NCBI RefSeq assembly: GCF_000177675.1
Contig: NZ_ADGX01000029.1
Location: 1-64,000, forward strand
Direction of reading: 5' to 3'
DNA: 64,000 bases
Source of the DNA: Parafrankia sp. EUN1f
GTDB taxonomy: Bacteria > Actinomycetota > Actinomycetes > Frankiales > Frankiaceae
Positions 8,741-17,562 of the stretch are shown here, piece by piece (positions within the stretch are counted from its first letter, which is position 1; each line of letters starts with the position of its first letter). The position numbers and the translations under genes are program-made. The notes beneath the pieces were generated by a model. It did no database searches. It was given only the letters and a program-made list of their open reading frames with translations, and had not been told where the DNA came from.

Positions 8741-9589
8741 GTGACTGAGGCTGAGACGTTTGACCGAGCACTCGACGACGCCGCTCTTCGCCGTCTGCTC
8801 GCCGGCCTGTCGGCGGTGCGTGGCGGTGACTTCGGCACCAGACTGCCACAGAGCGGCGACGCGCTGTTGGACGAGATCGCCACCGTGTTCAACGGGATGG
8901 CAGACCAGCTGGCGCTGTTCACCTCCGAGGTCACCCGGGTCGCCCGGGAGGTCGGCACCGAGGGCAAGCTCGGTGGCCAGGCCGTGGTGCCCGGGGTGTC
9001 GGGCACCTGGAAGGACCTCACCGACTCGGTCAACGCGATGGCCGGCAACCTGACCGGCCAGGTCCGCGACATCGCGCAGGTAGCCACGGCGGTGGCCCGC
9101 GGCGACCTGACCCAGAAGATCACCGTGCCGGCCCAGGGCGAGATTCTCGAACTCAAGAGCACGATCAACACGATGGTCGGGCAGCTGTCGTCGTTCGCCG
9201 ACGAGGTGACCCGGGTGGCACGCGAGGTCGGCACCGAGGGCCGGCTCGGTGGTCAGGCCGACATCAAGGGCGTCGCGGGTACGTGGAAGGACCTCACCGA
9301 GTCGGTGAACGTGATGGCGGCGAACCTGACTGACCAGGTCCGTTCGATCGCGCAGGTGACGACGGCGGTGGCCAAGGGCGACCTGTCCCAGAAGATCAGG
9401 GTCGACGCCCGTGGCGAGATCCTGGAACTTAAGGAGACCATCAACACGATGGTCGACCAGCTGTCCGCGTTCGCCGATGAGGTGACCCGGGTCGCCCGCG
9501 AGGTCGGCACCCAGGGCAACCTCGGCGGCCAGGCCAACGTCCGCGGCGTGTCGGGCACCTGGAAGGACCTGACGGACAACGTCACGTGA
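8741..9589 (+). pseudogene. HAMP-repeat sensor kinase, 5' part (frameshifted)
   Basis: The GTG at 8741 starts a protein made of tandem HAMP-like units: VARxVGTEGxLGGQA, [14 protein letters not shown], [21 protein letters not shown] and EILELKxTINTMV recur about every 92 residues (276 bp). The frame ends at TGA 9587-9589 in the middle of a unit. The next unit continues in the +1 frame from the overlapping ATG at 9589. Adding one A in gtcacgtg (expected gtcaacgtg) restores DNVNVMASNLT and joins the halves. It is either a real one-base deletion, a sequencing error or a coupled split gene (TGATG overlap allows reinitiation). Confidence 0.75.
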
Positions 9590-10130
9590 TGGCGTCCAAC
9601 CTGACGGCCCAGGTCCGCTCGATCGCTCAGGTCGCCACGGCGGTCGCCCGCGGTGACCTGTCACAGAAGATCACAGTTGAGGCGAAGGGCGAGGTCGCGG
9701 CCCTCGCGCAGACCATCAACACGATGGTCGACCAGCTGTCGTCGTTCGCCGCCGAGGTCACCCGGGTGGCGCGGGAGGTCGGCACCGAGGGAATACTCGG
9801 TGGTCAGGCCGACGTCATGGGCGTGTCGGGCACCTGGAAGGACCTCACCGACAACGTCAACTCGATGGCGAACAACCTGACCAGCCAGGTCCGCAACATC
9901 GCCCAGGTGACCACGGCCGTCGCGCAGGGCGACCTGTCGAAGAAGATCGACGTGGACGCCCGGGGCGAGATCCTCGAGCTCAAGACAACGATCAACACAA
10001 TGGTCGACCAGCTCTCGTCGTTCGCCGCCGAGGTCACCCGGGTCGCCCGGGAGGTCGGCACCGACGGCGCCCTGGGCGGTCAGGCCGAGGTCGAGGGCGT
10101 TTCCGGAACGTGGAAACGGCTCACCGAGAA
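8935..10130 (+). repeat. Tandem 276-bp HAMP-coding repeats
   Basis: Five copies of the TRVAREVGT block begin near 8935, 9211, 9487, 9762 and 10038, spaced by 276 bp except for the 275-bp interval that contains the one-base deletion. DNA identity between copies is high, with long shared stretches such as gaggtcacccgggtcgcccg. The array could change copy number by homologous exchange. Confidence 0.85.
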
Positions 10131-12786
10131 CGTCAACGAGCTCGCCGGCAACCTGACCCGCCAGGTGCGGGCGATCGCCGAGGTCACCAGCGCAGTGGCC
10201 ACCGGCGACCTGACCCGATCAATCACGGTCGAAGCGAAGGGTGAGGTCGCCGAGCTCAAGGACAACATCAATGCGATGGTGAAGTCGCTGCGCGAGACCA
10301 CCCGGGCCAACCAGGAACAGGACTGGCTCAAGACCAACCTGGCCCGGGTCTCCGGCCTGATGCAGGGACACCGCGACCTCGCCACCGTCGCCGAACTGGT
10401 CATGGACGAACTCACGCCGTTGGTCGACGCCCAGCACGGCACGTTCTTCCTCACCGACGTCGCCGACGGCGACGAGGTGCTGCGGCTCATCGCCAGCTAC
10501 GGCTACGCCGGGAACGCGGCCGTGCCGGTGACCTTCAAGGTCGGCGAGTCGCTGGTAGGTCAGGCGGCGAGGACGAAAAAGCCGATCCTGGTCGCCGAGA
10601 CGCCGGCCGACTACGTCCGTATCTCCTCCAGCCTGGGACAGGCCAGACCGGCCAACCTGATCGTGTTTCCGATCCTGTTCGAGGACCGGGTGCTCGGCGT
10701 CATCGAACTCGCCTCGTTCACACCGTTCACCGAGGTGCACCGGGACTTCCTGAACCAGCTGATGGAAACCATCGGCGTCATCGTCAACACGATCATCGCC
10801 AACTCGCGGACCGACGCGCTGCTCGTCGAGTCGCAGCGACTGGCTGGCGAGCTGCAGGCCCGCTCCAGCGAGCTGCAGGTCAGGCAGGAGGAGCTGCAGC
10901 GGTCCAACGCCGACCTCGAGGAGAAGGCGGCGCTGCTGGAACGTCAGAACCGGGACATCGAGATCAAGAACATCGAGATTGAGCAGGCCCGGCAGGAGAT
11001 CGAGGAGCGGGCCCAACAGCTCGCGCTGGCCTCCAAGTACAAGTCCGAGTTCCTGGCCAACATGTCCCATGAACTGCGGACTCCGCTGAACAGCCTGCTG
11101 GTGCTGGCGCGGCTGCTGGCGCAGAACCCGACGCGCAACCTCACACCCAAGCAGGTCGAGTTCGCCAACGTCATTCATTCGGCTGGCTCGGACCTGCTGC
11201 AGCTCATCAACGACATACTGGATCTGTCCAAGGTCGAGGCCGGCAAGATGGACGTTCACCGGGAGTGGGCCGATCTCGGCAAGCTGGTCGACGACCTGCA
11301 GGCGACGTTCCAGCCGCTGACTGCCGAGAAGGGCCTGGACTTCGCCGTCGAGGTCGCACCGGATGTGCCGACCCGGCTGTTCACCGACGAGCAGCGGCTC
11401 GAGCAGGTGCTGCGCAACCTCCTCTCGAACGCCGTCAAGTTCACCGAGGACGGCCAGGTGGCGCTGCGCATCCACACCAGTCACCCGCTCGAACCCGACA
11501 GCGGTGCCACCTCGAAGATCGCGTTCGCCGTCGTCGACACCGGCGTGGGTATCTCCGACGAGAACCTCAAGCGGATCTTCGGCGCTTTCCAGCAGGGCGA
11601 CGGCACCACCAGCCGCAAGTACGGCGGCACCGGGCTCGGCCTGTCCATCTCCCGCGAGGTGGCGGCGCTGCTCGACGGCGACCTCCGCGTGGAAAGCGAG
11701 TTCGGACGCGGCAGCACCTTCACCCTCTACCTCCCACTGGACGACCTGGCGCTGTCCGGAACCGCATCGTCCGAGCCGGCACCGTCCCCGCCGGCGCGGT
11801 CCGGGGTGGCGCAGCACGACGCCGTCGTCGTCCAGAACGTGGCGGCCGATCCCGCGGCCCGGCCGGCTCACCCGGCTCAGGCCGGCCAGCCGGACGAGCC
11901 GGAGCTGCCGTCGTCCGGCGAGGCTCCGCCGGACCGCCGCCTGCTCGTCCTCGAACCCGAGGCCAACGGACTGCTCGGTCTGATCGCGCAGCGGGCATCA
12001 GCGGACCTCGCCGACACCCACGGCCCCGTCCAGGTCGCCACGGTCACCACCCCGGAGGACGCCGTCCGAGCCCTGGCGGCGGCGCCGCACCGCTGCGTGG
12101 TGCTCGACCTGACGCTGCCTGACGCCTCTGCGTTCGCCTTCCTGCAGCGGCTTCAGGAGGACGCGGACCTGCGGGACGTCCCCGTCCTCGCCCACCCCAC
12201 TCAGAAGATGCACGACGCGCACGAGCGGCTGGCGCAGGCTCGGTACCGGATCCTCCGGCTGGAGCTGCTTCCGTCGCTGGACGAGGTGCGGGAACGCATC
12301 ACCCTGCACCTGTCCGCCGACCGGCCTGATGACCTGCCCCCGCTGCTCGCCGACGACCCGGCGGCCGTCGAGCGCGGCGGCGTGACCGAGCCGCCCGCCC
12401 GTCCCCAGCTGCGCGAGCGGAAGATCCTCGTGGTCGATGACGACGTCCGGAACGTGTTCGCGATCTCGAGCGTGCTCGAGGTCTACGGACTCACCGTGCT
12501 GCATGCATCGAACGGCCGGGAAGGCATCGAGGTGTTGCTCGGCAACACCGACGTCGACCTGATCCTGATGGACGTGATGATGCCCGAGATGGACGGCTAT
12601 GCGACCATGAGCGCCATCCGGGAGATGCCGCGCTTCGCGGACCTGCCGATCATCGCCGTCACCGCGAAGGCGATGCAGAGCGACCGGGAGAAATGTCTCG
12701 CCGCGGGTGCAACCGATTTCGTCGCCAAGCCGGTGGACACCGAGATGCTGCTGGCTCGGATCGAGCAGCGGATGCCCGGTCGGTAG
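9589..12786 (+). CDS. Hybrid histidine kinase/response regulator, 3' part with HAMP repeats
   Basis: 1065 residues in the shifted frame. Residues 1-240 hold further HAMP units, about 250-400 a GAF domain, and about 400-480 a coiled coil rich in [20 protein letters not shown]. HisKA has phospho-acceptor His494 in [14 protein letters not shown]. The HATPase_c domain shows [17 protein letters not shown] and [13 protein letters not shown] first receiver has Asp840 (VVLDLTLPD). A second, canonical receiver has ILVVDDD, Asp995 in [14 protein letters not shown] and the KPVD lysine. No membrane helix is present, so this is a cytosolic multistep phosphorelay kinase. It begins mid-HAMP because of the frameshift at 9582-9589. 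Kinase and receiver modules look intact. Confidence 0.85.
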   Translation: MASNLTAQVRSIAQVATAVARGDLSQKITVEAKGEVAALAQTINTMVDQLSSFAAEVTRVAREVGTEGILGGQADVMGVSGTWKDLTDNVNSMANNLTSQVRNIAQVTTAVAQGDLSKKIDVDARGEILELKTTINTMVDQLSSFAAEVTRVAREVGTDGALGGQAEVEGVSGTWKRLTENVNELAGNLTRQVRAIAEVTSAVATGDLTRSITVEAKGEVAELKDNINAMVKSLRETTRANQEQDWLKTNLARVSGLMQGHRDLATVAELVMDELTPLVDAQHGTFFLTDVADGDEVLRLIASYGYAGNAAVPVTFKVGESLVGQAARTKKPILVAETPADYVRISSSLGQARPANLIVFPILFEDRVLGVIELASFTPFTEVHRDFLNQLMETIGVIVNTIIANSRTDALLVESQRLAGELQARSSELQVRQEELQRSNADLEEKAALLERQNRDIEIKNIEIEQARQEIEERAQQLALASKYKSEFLANMSHELRTPLNSLLVLARLLAQNPTRNLTPKQVEFANVIHSAGSDLLQLINDILDLSKVEAGKMDVHREWADLGKLVDDLQATFQPLTAEKGLDFAVEVAPDVPTRLFTDEQRLEQVLRNLLSNAVKFTEDGQVALRIHTSHPLEPDSGATSKIAFAVVDTGVGISDENLKRIFGAFQQGDGTTSRKYGGTGLGLSISREVAALLDGDLRVESEFGRGSTFTLYLPLDDLALSGTASSEPAPSPPARSGVAQHDAVVVQNVAADPAARPAHPAQAGQPDEPELPSSGEAPPDRRLLVLEPEANGLLGLIAQRASADLADTHGPVQVATVTTPEDAVRALAAAPHRCVVLDLTLPDASAFAFLQRLQEDADLRDVPVLAHPTQKMHDAHERLAQARYRILRLELLPSLDEVRERITLHLSADRPDDLPPLLADDPAAVERGGVTEPPARPQLRERKILVVDDDVRNVFAISSVLEVYGLTVLHASNGREGIEVLLGNTDVDLILMDVMMPEMDGYATMSAIREMPRFADLPIIAVTAKAMQSDREKCLAAGATDFVAKPVDTEMLLARIEQRMPGR

Positions 12787-12948
12787 CCGTCGAGACTGGA
12801 GCGTCGCAGCACAGACGGACCGCCACCGAGATCACGCGACTCCGTTGCCACACCCGTTGCCATAAAGTGATCAGCCGGTGATCGACAAATCCCGCTATTT
12901 CCGCAGGTCAACGGTGCCGGCGGAAGTCACTTCAGATCGTCGTCCGCG

Positions 12949-13527
12949 TCATCGGGTACGTCCACGGGCAGATGTCAGCGCCGCCCGTCCCTGCGGCTCG
13001 CGGTGTGCATCCCGGCGCGGTCCTGGGGACCTGTCCCGGACCCGACGCTCGGCGAAGCCCTTCCCGAACTCGTCGCTGTCCTGCTGATCGGCGGTCCGAT
13101 CGTCTCCAGCTTCGCTTTCCCGGTCGCCGTCATCGGTCCGGTCAGGCGCACCCGACGCGGCTTCGCCTCGGACGGATTCACGGGCAGTCCCAGCTCCCTC
13201 CCCGGAGATCTTCTCCGAGCCACCCAGAGTCTTCGTCAGGCGCTCCGCGCGTTCCGCCAGCGCACCGGAGAGCCGATCAAGCTGCGCCTCGTACGCCCCC
13301 GCCGCCGCGCGCCGGCCGGCGTCCACGGCCGGGCCTCTGATCTGGTTGATCAGCTGCTCGCCCTCCGTCGAGTGCATCAGCCGAACCGCCTGGTCACGGA
13401 GGACGTCCTTGGCGTGGTAGTCGCGACCGGAGAGCCAGAGCCCCACACCGAGAGCCGCCTTCGCCTTCTTGGTCCGGCCCAGGACGTAGCCACCCATCAA
13501 CGCCAGGGCGTATTTGGCGTTGCTCAT
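12949..13527 (-). CDS. Small actinobacterial protein with hydrophobic N-terminus and charged tail
   Basis: The ATG at 13527 follows a good ribosome-binding site (ggagagg), giving 192 residues. The first 35 residues (MSNAKYALALMGGYVLGRTK, then ALGVGLWLSG) form a short hydrophobic hairpin-like region. A helical segment with repeated Ala/Arg/Glu runs to about residue 110. The rest is highly charged, Ser/Asp/Arg-rich and probably disordered. I recall similar proteins only as uncharacterised actinobacterial proteins. No catalytic motif is visible. The frame continues upstream to 13953, but the composition there is not protein-like. Confidence 0.6.
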   Translation of the reverse strand: MSNAKYALALMGGYVLGRTKKAKAALGVGLWLSGRDYHAKDVLRDQAVRLMHSTEGEQLINQIRGPAVDAGRRAAAGAYEAQLDRLSGALAERAERLTKTLGGSEKISGEGAGTARESVRGEAASGAPDRTDDGDRESEAGDDRTADQQDSDEFGKGFAERRVRDRSPGPRRDAHREPQGRAALTSARGRTR

Positions 13528-14293
13528 CACGGGTCCTCTCCTCCGGCTGGCTCCGCCCTCCGCGGAGTCGTCCTGGGCCACGTCGAACCGGACCTCGCGA
13601 TCACCGCGGCTCTTCAGCGCGCCGCGCAGCACGGCGGAGTCAAAGATGGGATCGGTCGGGCGTGTCGCCAAACGACCCCGCGCCGGAGCCCGCATCTTCG
13701 GTCGCTCCTCCTGATCGGACGACACAGCTCTCACCGCAGGTCCGCGAGCGGCATCGCGTGCCCGGTGGTGTTCGACGCGACCGGCCGGACGGCCCACCGC
13801 CTCTGAAATCCCGACCGGGTCGGTCACACCGCCGCCCGGGCTGCCGTTTGATCTGCACCGTGGTGCACTCGGCCGCCGACTGCCTTGCCTCCAGCTAACA
13901 ACTCTGGTCCGTCGACGTCTCCGCGAGCAGTAAACGAAATTCAAGAAGATCATCCGTTAGTGCGATGGTCTGCGTAGTCCGCGGCATCCGGCGAAGCTCC
14001 TCCAACATCGAGTCGATCTCCGATATCGACGGAACGTCGCCCGTGGATGCCGCCAGCGGTACTATGCCAGTCAAGGGATCACCGCCAGTCAAGGGATCAC
14101 CCCCGTTGACAAATCAGGGTCTGACACGCTCGACGAGACACCGGGTTTTGTCCGGAGCACGCAAAACCCTGTCCTGGCCGTCGCGAACCCTGGCTTCCGA
14201 CCGTTCGTCCGAGTGGGGGATCGGCGCCGTGTGACGCTGAGCCGCTGCCGTCTCGTGGCACGTACCGGAAATTGTCGGCGAGCGGCCGTGGCG
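13528..14293. other. Intergenic segment with tandem duplication and one doubtful small frame
   Basis: No convincing gene. A minus-strand frame from about 14092 to 13895 encodes ISEIDSMLEELRRMPRTTQT and ALTDDLLEFRLLLAE, which look protein-like, but its only start codon is TTG inside an 18-bp tandem repeat. It is listed here rather than as a CDS. The segment is less GC-rich than its surroundings near 13900-14200. Confidence 0.35.
14066..14101. repeat. Perfect 18-bp tandem duplication
   Basis: Two identical adjacent copies of gccagtcaagggatcacc (14066-14083 and 14084-14101). The repeat preserves reading frame in the doubtful small minus-strand frame, where it reads GDPLTG twice. Confidence 0.9.
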
Positions 14294-14752
14294 TCAGGGC
14301 CGGCTGACCTGACCACGCCAGGAGCCGGATTCCGTTCCGCGTTCCTCGATGAACGCCTTGAACCGCTTGAGGTCGGCCTTCACTCGCCGGTCGTCCGCGC
14401 CGACGGCGGAACCGACTTTTTCGGCCACACCCTCGGGCTGCCAGTCCAGCTGGACGGTCACCCGGGTCTCGTCCGTGCCCAGCCGGTGGAAGGTCACCAC
14501 ACCCGCGTGGGTGGGGCCGTTGGTGCTCTTCCAGGCGACTCGCTCGTCCGGCAGCTGCTCGGTGATCGTCGCGTCGAACTCGCGCTCCTGCCCGCCCACC
14601 TTGATATGCCAACGGGTGTGTGTGTCGTCGATCTGGTCTATGGATTCCACGCCGTTCATGAAATGCGGGAAGGATGCGAACTGGGTCCACTGGTTGTAGG
14701 CGGTGCGGACCGGTACCGCGACGTCGATCGATTCCGCGACTGTGGCCATCAT
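14294..14752 (-). CDS. SRPBCC (START-like) family protein, copy 2
   Basis: A 152-residue paralogue of the gene at 1138-1596, with the same length and ends (EERGTESGSWRGQV). Differences are scattered conservative substitutions, so both copies look maintained by selection. A strong gaggaga ribosome-binding site lies just before the double ATG at 14752. The fold predicts a hydrophobic ligand cavity, but no ligand or partner is evident. Both copies are followed by unrelated DNA, so the duplication covers little more than the gene. Confidence 0.85.
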   Translation of the reverse strand: MMATVAESIDVAVPVRTAYNQWTQFASFPHFMNGVESIDQIDDTHTRWHIKVGGQEREFDATITEQLPDERVAWKSTNGPTHAGVVTFHRLGTDETRVTVQLDWQPEGVAEKVGSAVGADDRRVKADLKRFKAFIEERGTESGSWRGQVSRP

Positions 14753-14935
14753 CTCTCCTCAAAGCTGTTCATGTGGTCGTCCTTGGCCTTCCCGCCCGGC
14801 GGCTGACAACACAGCTGCTTTCCGGCGATCAGTTGATGGGGCCCAGACACCGTCGACGTCGACAGCCCAGAGGGTGACCGCCGAGAGGTCGCCCCCGGCG
14901 CTCGACTCCGGTCGGTGGGCGGTCGAAGTGTCGGG

Positions 14936-14997
14936 GCCGTGTCGATGCCCGAATCCCCGTTGGGTGTCGGAGCTCCGTGGACGGGCATCGACACGGC
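14936..14997. promoter_or_regulatory. 16-bp inverted repeat upstream of the first GT9 gene
   Basis: The arms gccgtgtcgatgcccg (14936-14951) and cgggcatcgacacggc (14982-14997) are perfect reverse complements separated by 30 bases. The element lies about 90-150 bases before the GT9 start at 15090, in a 337-base gap otherwise free of genes. It could be a regulator site, an RNA leader stem or a relic of a mobile element end. It has no T-run for intrinsic termination. Confidence 0.6.
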
Positions 14998-15089
14998 GTG
15001 ACCGCATCTGTCGGGGGACTCAGGGCTGGACAGCCCCGCCCGCGAGCGGGTGTGTCTGACAGCATCGCGTCAATCCCTGTCGGATAGCC

Positions 15090-16217
15090 GTGTGGAGTCC
15101 TGAGGATCGTCGGGCCACCTCCCGCGTCGAGGACGTACGCGGGATCGTCGTGCTGCGGGCGAGTGGGCTCGGGGACCTCGTCCTCGCCCTGCCCGCACTG
15201 GACGCCCTGCGTGCGGCGTACCCAACGGCGCACCTCGTGTATCTCGGACTGCCGTGGCACACACAACTGCTCCGGGGCCGCCCAGGCCCCTGGGACGAGG
15301 TCGATGTCGTCCCGGCCTGGCCGGGCGTGACCAGCCGTGCGACGGCCCACCCGCAGACCGGCGACGGGCAGCGCAAGGCCTTCGTTCAGCGGCACCGGGC
15401 CGCCGGCTACGACCTCGCGGTGCAGCTGCACGGAGGCGGGGCCTATTCGACGCCACTGCTGGACAGCCTGGGCGCAAGGATCACGGTGGGCGGGCGGGAC
15501 ATCGGCGCACCCCGGCTGGACCGGTCTCTCCCCTTTCGTCATCTGCAACACGAGACGCTGCGCGCCCTGGAGATCGTCGGGCTTGTCGGTGCCGGCCCGG
15601 TCGACCTCCTGCCGTCGTTGTCGGTACTGCCCTCCGACCACTGCGAAGTGGTTGATGAGATGGCCGGTCTCCGCGACGCTCGGCCGCTGGTAGCCCTGCA
15701 CCCGGGGGCCGGTGATCCGCGGCGGCGGTGGCCGGTGGATCGTTTCGCCGCTGTCGCCGACGAACTGGCCCGCGAGGGGGCGCGAGTACTGATCGTCGGT
15801 GGTCGAGAAGACAGCGTCCTGGCCGCGCGGCTGCTCGCCCATGCCCGCTCACAGCCATCGGACCTGACCGGACGGCTCTCACTGCCAGGCCTGGTCGGCC
15901 TCCTCTCCGAGGTCGACCTGATGATCGGGAACGACTCCGGGCCACGGCACCTCGCCGCGGCGGTCGGCACGCCGACCGTGGGGATCTTCTGGTGCGGGAA
16001 CGTGGTGAACGCCGCCCCGCTGGTACGGGCCCGGCATCGTGTCGCAACATCCTTCCAGACCACCTGCCCGGACTGCGGCGCCAGCCAGACCCGGGGGCGC
16101 TGCCCCCACAACCCCTCCTTCGTCGCCGAAGTGCCGGTGGACGAGGTACTCGACGAGGCCCGCAACCTGCTCATCCGGGACTGGGAGGAAGCCTCCGAAT
16201 CATCTGGTCATTCCTGA
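15090..16217 (+). CDS. Glycosyltransferase family 9 (heptosyltransferase-type) protein 1
   Basis: 375 residues with the two-Rossmann GT-B layout of ADP-heptose:LPS heptosyltransferase-like enzymes. The N-terminal IVVLRASGLGDLVLALPALD is the family signature. The C-terminal donor-site half shows LVALHPGAGDPRRRWP and MIGNDSGPRHLAAAVGTPTV. A late cysteine group (TTCPDCGASQTRGRCPHNPS) is common in actinobacterial GT9 proteins. It stands apart from the main glycan runs but is the same family as four other proteins in this window, so it probably belongs to the same heptose glycan pathway. Start is GTG at 15090. Acceptor unknown. Confidence 0.85.
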   Translation: MWSPEDRRATSRVEDVRGIVVLRASGLGDLVLALPALDALRAAYPTAHLVYLGLPWHTQLLRGRPGPWDEVDVVPAWPGVTSRATAHPQTGDGQRKAFVQRHRAAGYDLAVQLHGGGAYSTPLLDSLGARITVGGRDIGAPRLDRSLPFRHLQHETLRALEIVGLVGAGPVDLLPSLSVLPSDHCEVVDEMAGLRDARPLVALHPGAGDPRRRWPVDRFAAVADELAREGARVLIVGGREDSVLAARLLAHARSQPSDLTGRLSLPGLVGLLSEVDLMIGNDSGPRHLAAAVGTPTVGIFWCGNVVNAAPLVRARHRVATSFQTTCPDCGASQTRGRCPHNPSFVAEVPVDEVLDEARNLLIRDWEEASESSGHS

Positions 16218-16491
16218 CCGATGCGGCGACGCACGGCGCGAACAACCCAGGTGACGTTGAACCGATCGAACTCGTGCGCGGCCTTTCCACGCAGAATGTC
16301 CGGTTCCGGCAGTGAAAGCGAGTCTCGCCGCGATCCCGCGGCCTGGCGGTACGTCGGGATCTGCCCTGGTGCAACGGTCAGCTCCGGGAAGACGAGACCG
16401 GGCACGCGGCCACGTTTACCGCCCCGCCTTCTGAACAGACCTCGGTCAGGTTTGGTTCCGGCAGGGCCCCGATGTGGGAGGTGCGGCATCC

Positions 16492-17349
16492 ATGGGCAAC
16501 GAGCAGCAGCGCCCGGAGCAGGAGCAGACCTGGCCGGGTGAGACAGCGACGATGATCCCGCAACCCGAAGACGAGATGTCCGCCTATGTGGGGCGGAACC
16601 TGCTTCTCGACCGGGTCGCACTGATCACGGGCGGTGATTCCGGAATCGGCCGGGCGGTCGCGGTCGCTTTCGCCAAGGAAGGCGCCGATGTCGCGATCTC
16701 CTACCTTTCCGAGCACGCCGATGCCGAACACACCGCGAAACTGGTCGAGCAGGCCGGCCGGCGTGCTCTGCTGCTGCCCGGGGACGTCGGCACCGAGGCG
16801 CACTGCGAGGAGCTGGTCCGCCGCACGGTGGACGAGTTCGGCCGGCTCGACACCATCGTCAACAACGCGGCGGTGCAGCGCAGCACCGAGGACCTCACGC
16901 AGATCACCAGTGAGGAGTGGGCCTACACCTTCGCCGTCAACATCCACAGCTTCTTCTGGGTGACCAGGGCCGCCCTCGCCCATCTTCCCGACGGCGCGGC
17001 CGTCATCAACACCGCGTCGGTGAACGGCCTGCGCGGTAATGGCTCGCTGCTGGCCTATTCGGCGACCAAGGGAGCGGTGCTCGCCTTCACCTACGCGACC
17101 GCGCAGGCGCTCATCGACCGGCGTATCCGGGTGAACGCGGTCGCCCCCGGTCCGGTCTGGACGCCGCTGATTCCCGCGACGATGCCGCCGGAGAAGGTCG
17201 CGAGCTTCGGCGCCCAGGCGCCACTTGGTCGCCCCGCGCAACCCGACGAGATCGCGCCCAGCTACGTCTTTTTGGCGTCCGAGCAGCTGTCGAGCTATTA
17301 CAGCGGGCAGGTCCTGACTCCGGTCGGCGGCGAGGCCAAGCCGGGATGA
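16492..17349 (+). CDS. Short-chain dehydrogenase/reductase (YghA-like)
   Basis: 285 residues. The ATG at 16492 is 8 bases after ggaggt and is preferred over the GTG at 16474. A proline/glutamate-rich leader (QQRPEQEQTWPGETATMIPQ) precedes the Rossmann core, as in the YghA-like branch of SDRs. The cofactor motif is TGGDSGIGRAVAVAFA. NNAA and the SxxxGLRGNGSLLAYSATKG segment give catalytic Ser, Tyr and Lys. The GxVWTPLIP and YYSGQVLTPVGGE ends are typical. Likely an NAD(P)-dependent alcohol/aldehyde oxidoreductase; substrate unknown. Confidence 0.88.
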   Translation: MGNEQQRPEQEQTWPGETATMIPQPEDEMSAYVGRNLLLDRVALITGGDSGIGRAVAVAFAKEGADVAISYLSEHADAEHTAKLVEQAGRRALLLPGDVGTEAHCEELVRRTVDEFGRLDTIVNNAAVQRSTEDLTQITSEEWAYTFAVNIHSFFWVTRAALAHLPDGAAVINTASVNGLRGNGSLLAYSATKGAVLAFTYATAQALIDRRIRVNAVAPGPVWTPLIPATMPPEKVASFGAQAPLGRPAQPDEIAPSYVFLASEQLSSYYSGQVLTPVGGEAKPG

Positions 17350-17370
17350 CGCCCACTCATCCGCCGCTGC

Positions 17371-17553
17371 CCGCCCGACGAGCGGTTCGTCTACCTGTCG
17401 GATGTCCTGCCGACCGCGTGGCAGGCGGTGCGGTACGCCGCCGTGCCCAAAGGCGGGACGGTCGCGATCCTCGGTCTCGGCCCGATCGGGGATATGGCCG
17501 CGCGGGTGGCGGCGCACGCACGAGGGTAGCCGGGTGATCGCGCGCTGACAGGC
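17371..17553 (+). pseudogene. Remnant of a zinc-type alcohol dehydrogenase
   Basis: Immediately after the SDR gene, one frame reads FVYLSDVLPTAWQAVRYAAV and PKGGTVAILGLGPIGDMAAR. This matches the start of the NAD-binding domain of zinc-dependent medium-chain dehydrogenases (LSDVLPTAWQAV, GxGPIG). The frame stops at 17527-17529, and a +1 shift continues with GSRVIAR before a second stop. Catalytic-domain and C-terminal parts are absent. Confidence 0.7.
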
Positions 17554-17562
17554 GCCGCAGTG

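Noticed and set aside
8935-10130. Regular repeats considered as a CRISPR array or other non-coding array
   Set aside because: The unit is 276 bp, encodes HAMP protein sequence in frame, and has no unique spacers.
10219-11871. 550-codon minus-strand open frame across the histidine kinase
   Set aside because: It is antisense to conserved HisKA and HATPase motifs and resembles no family.
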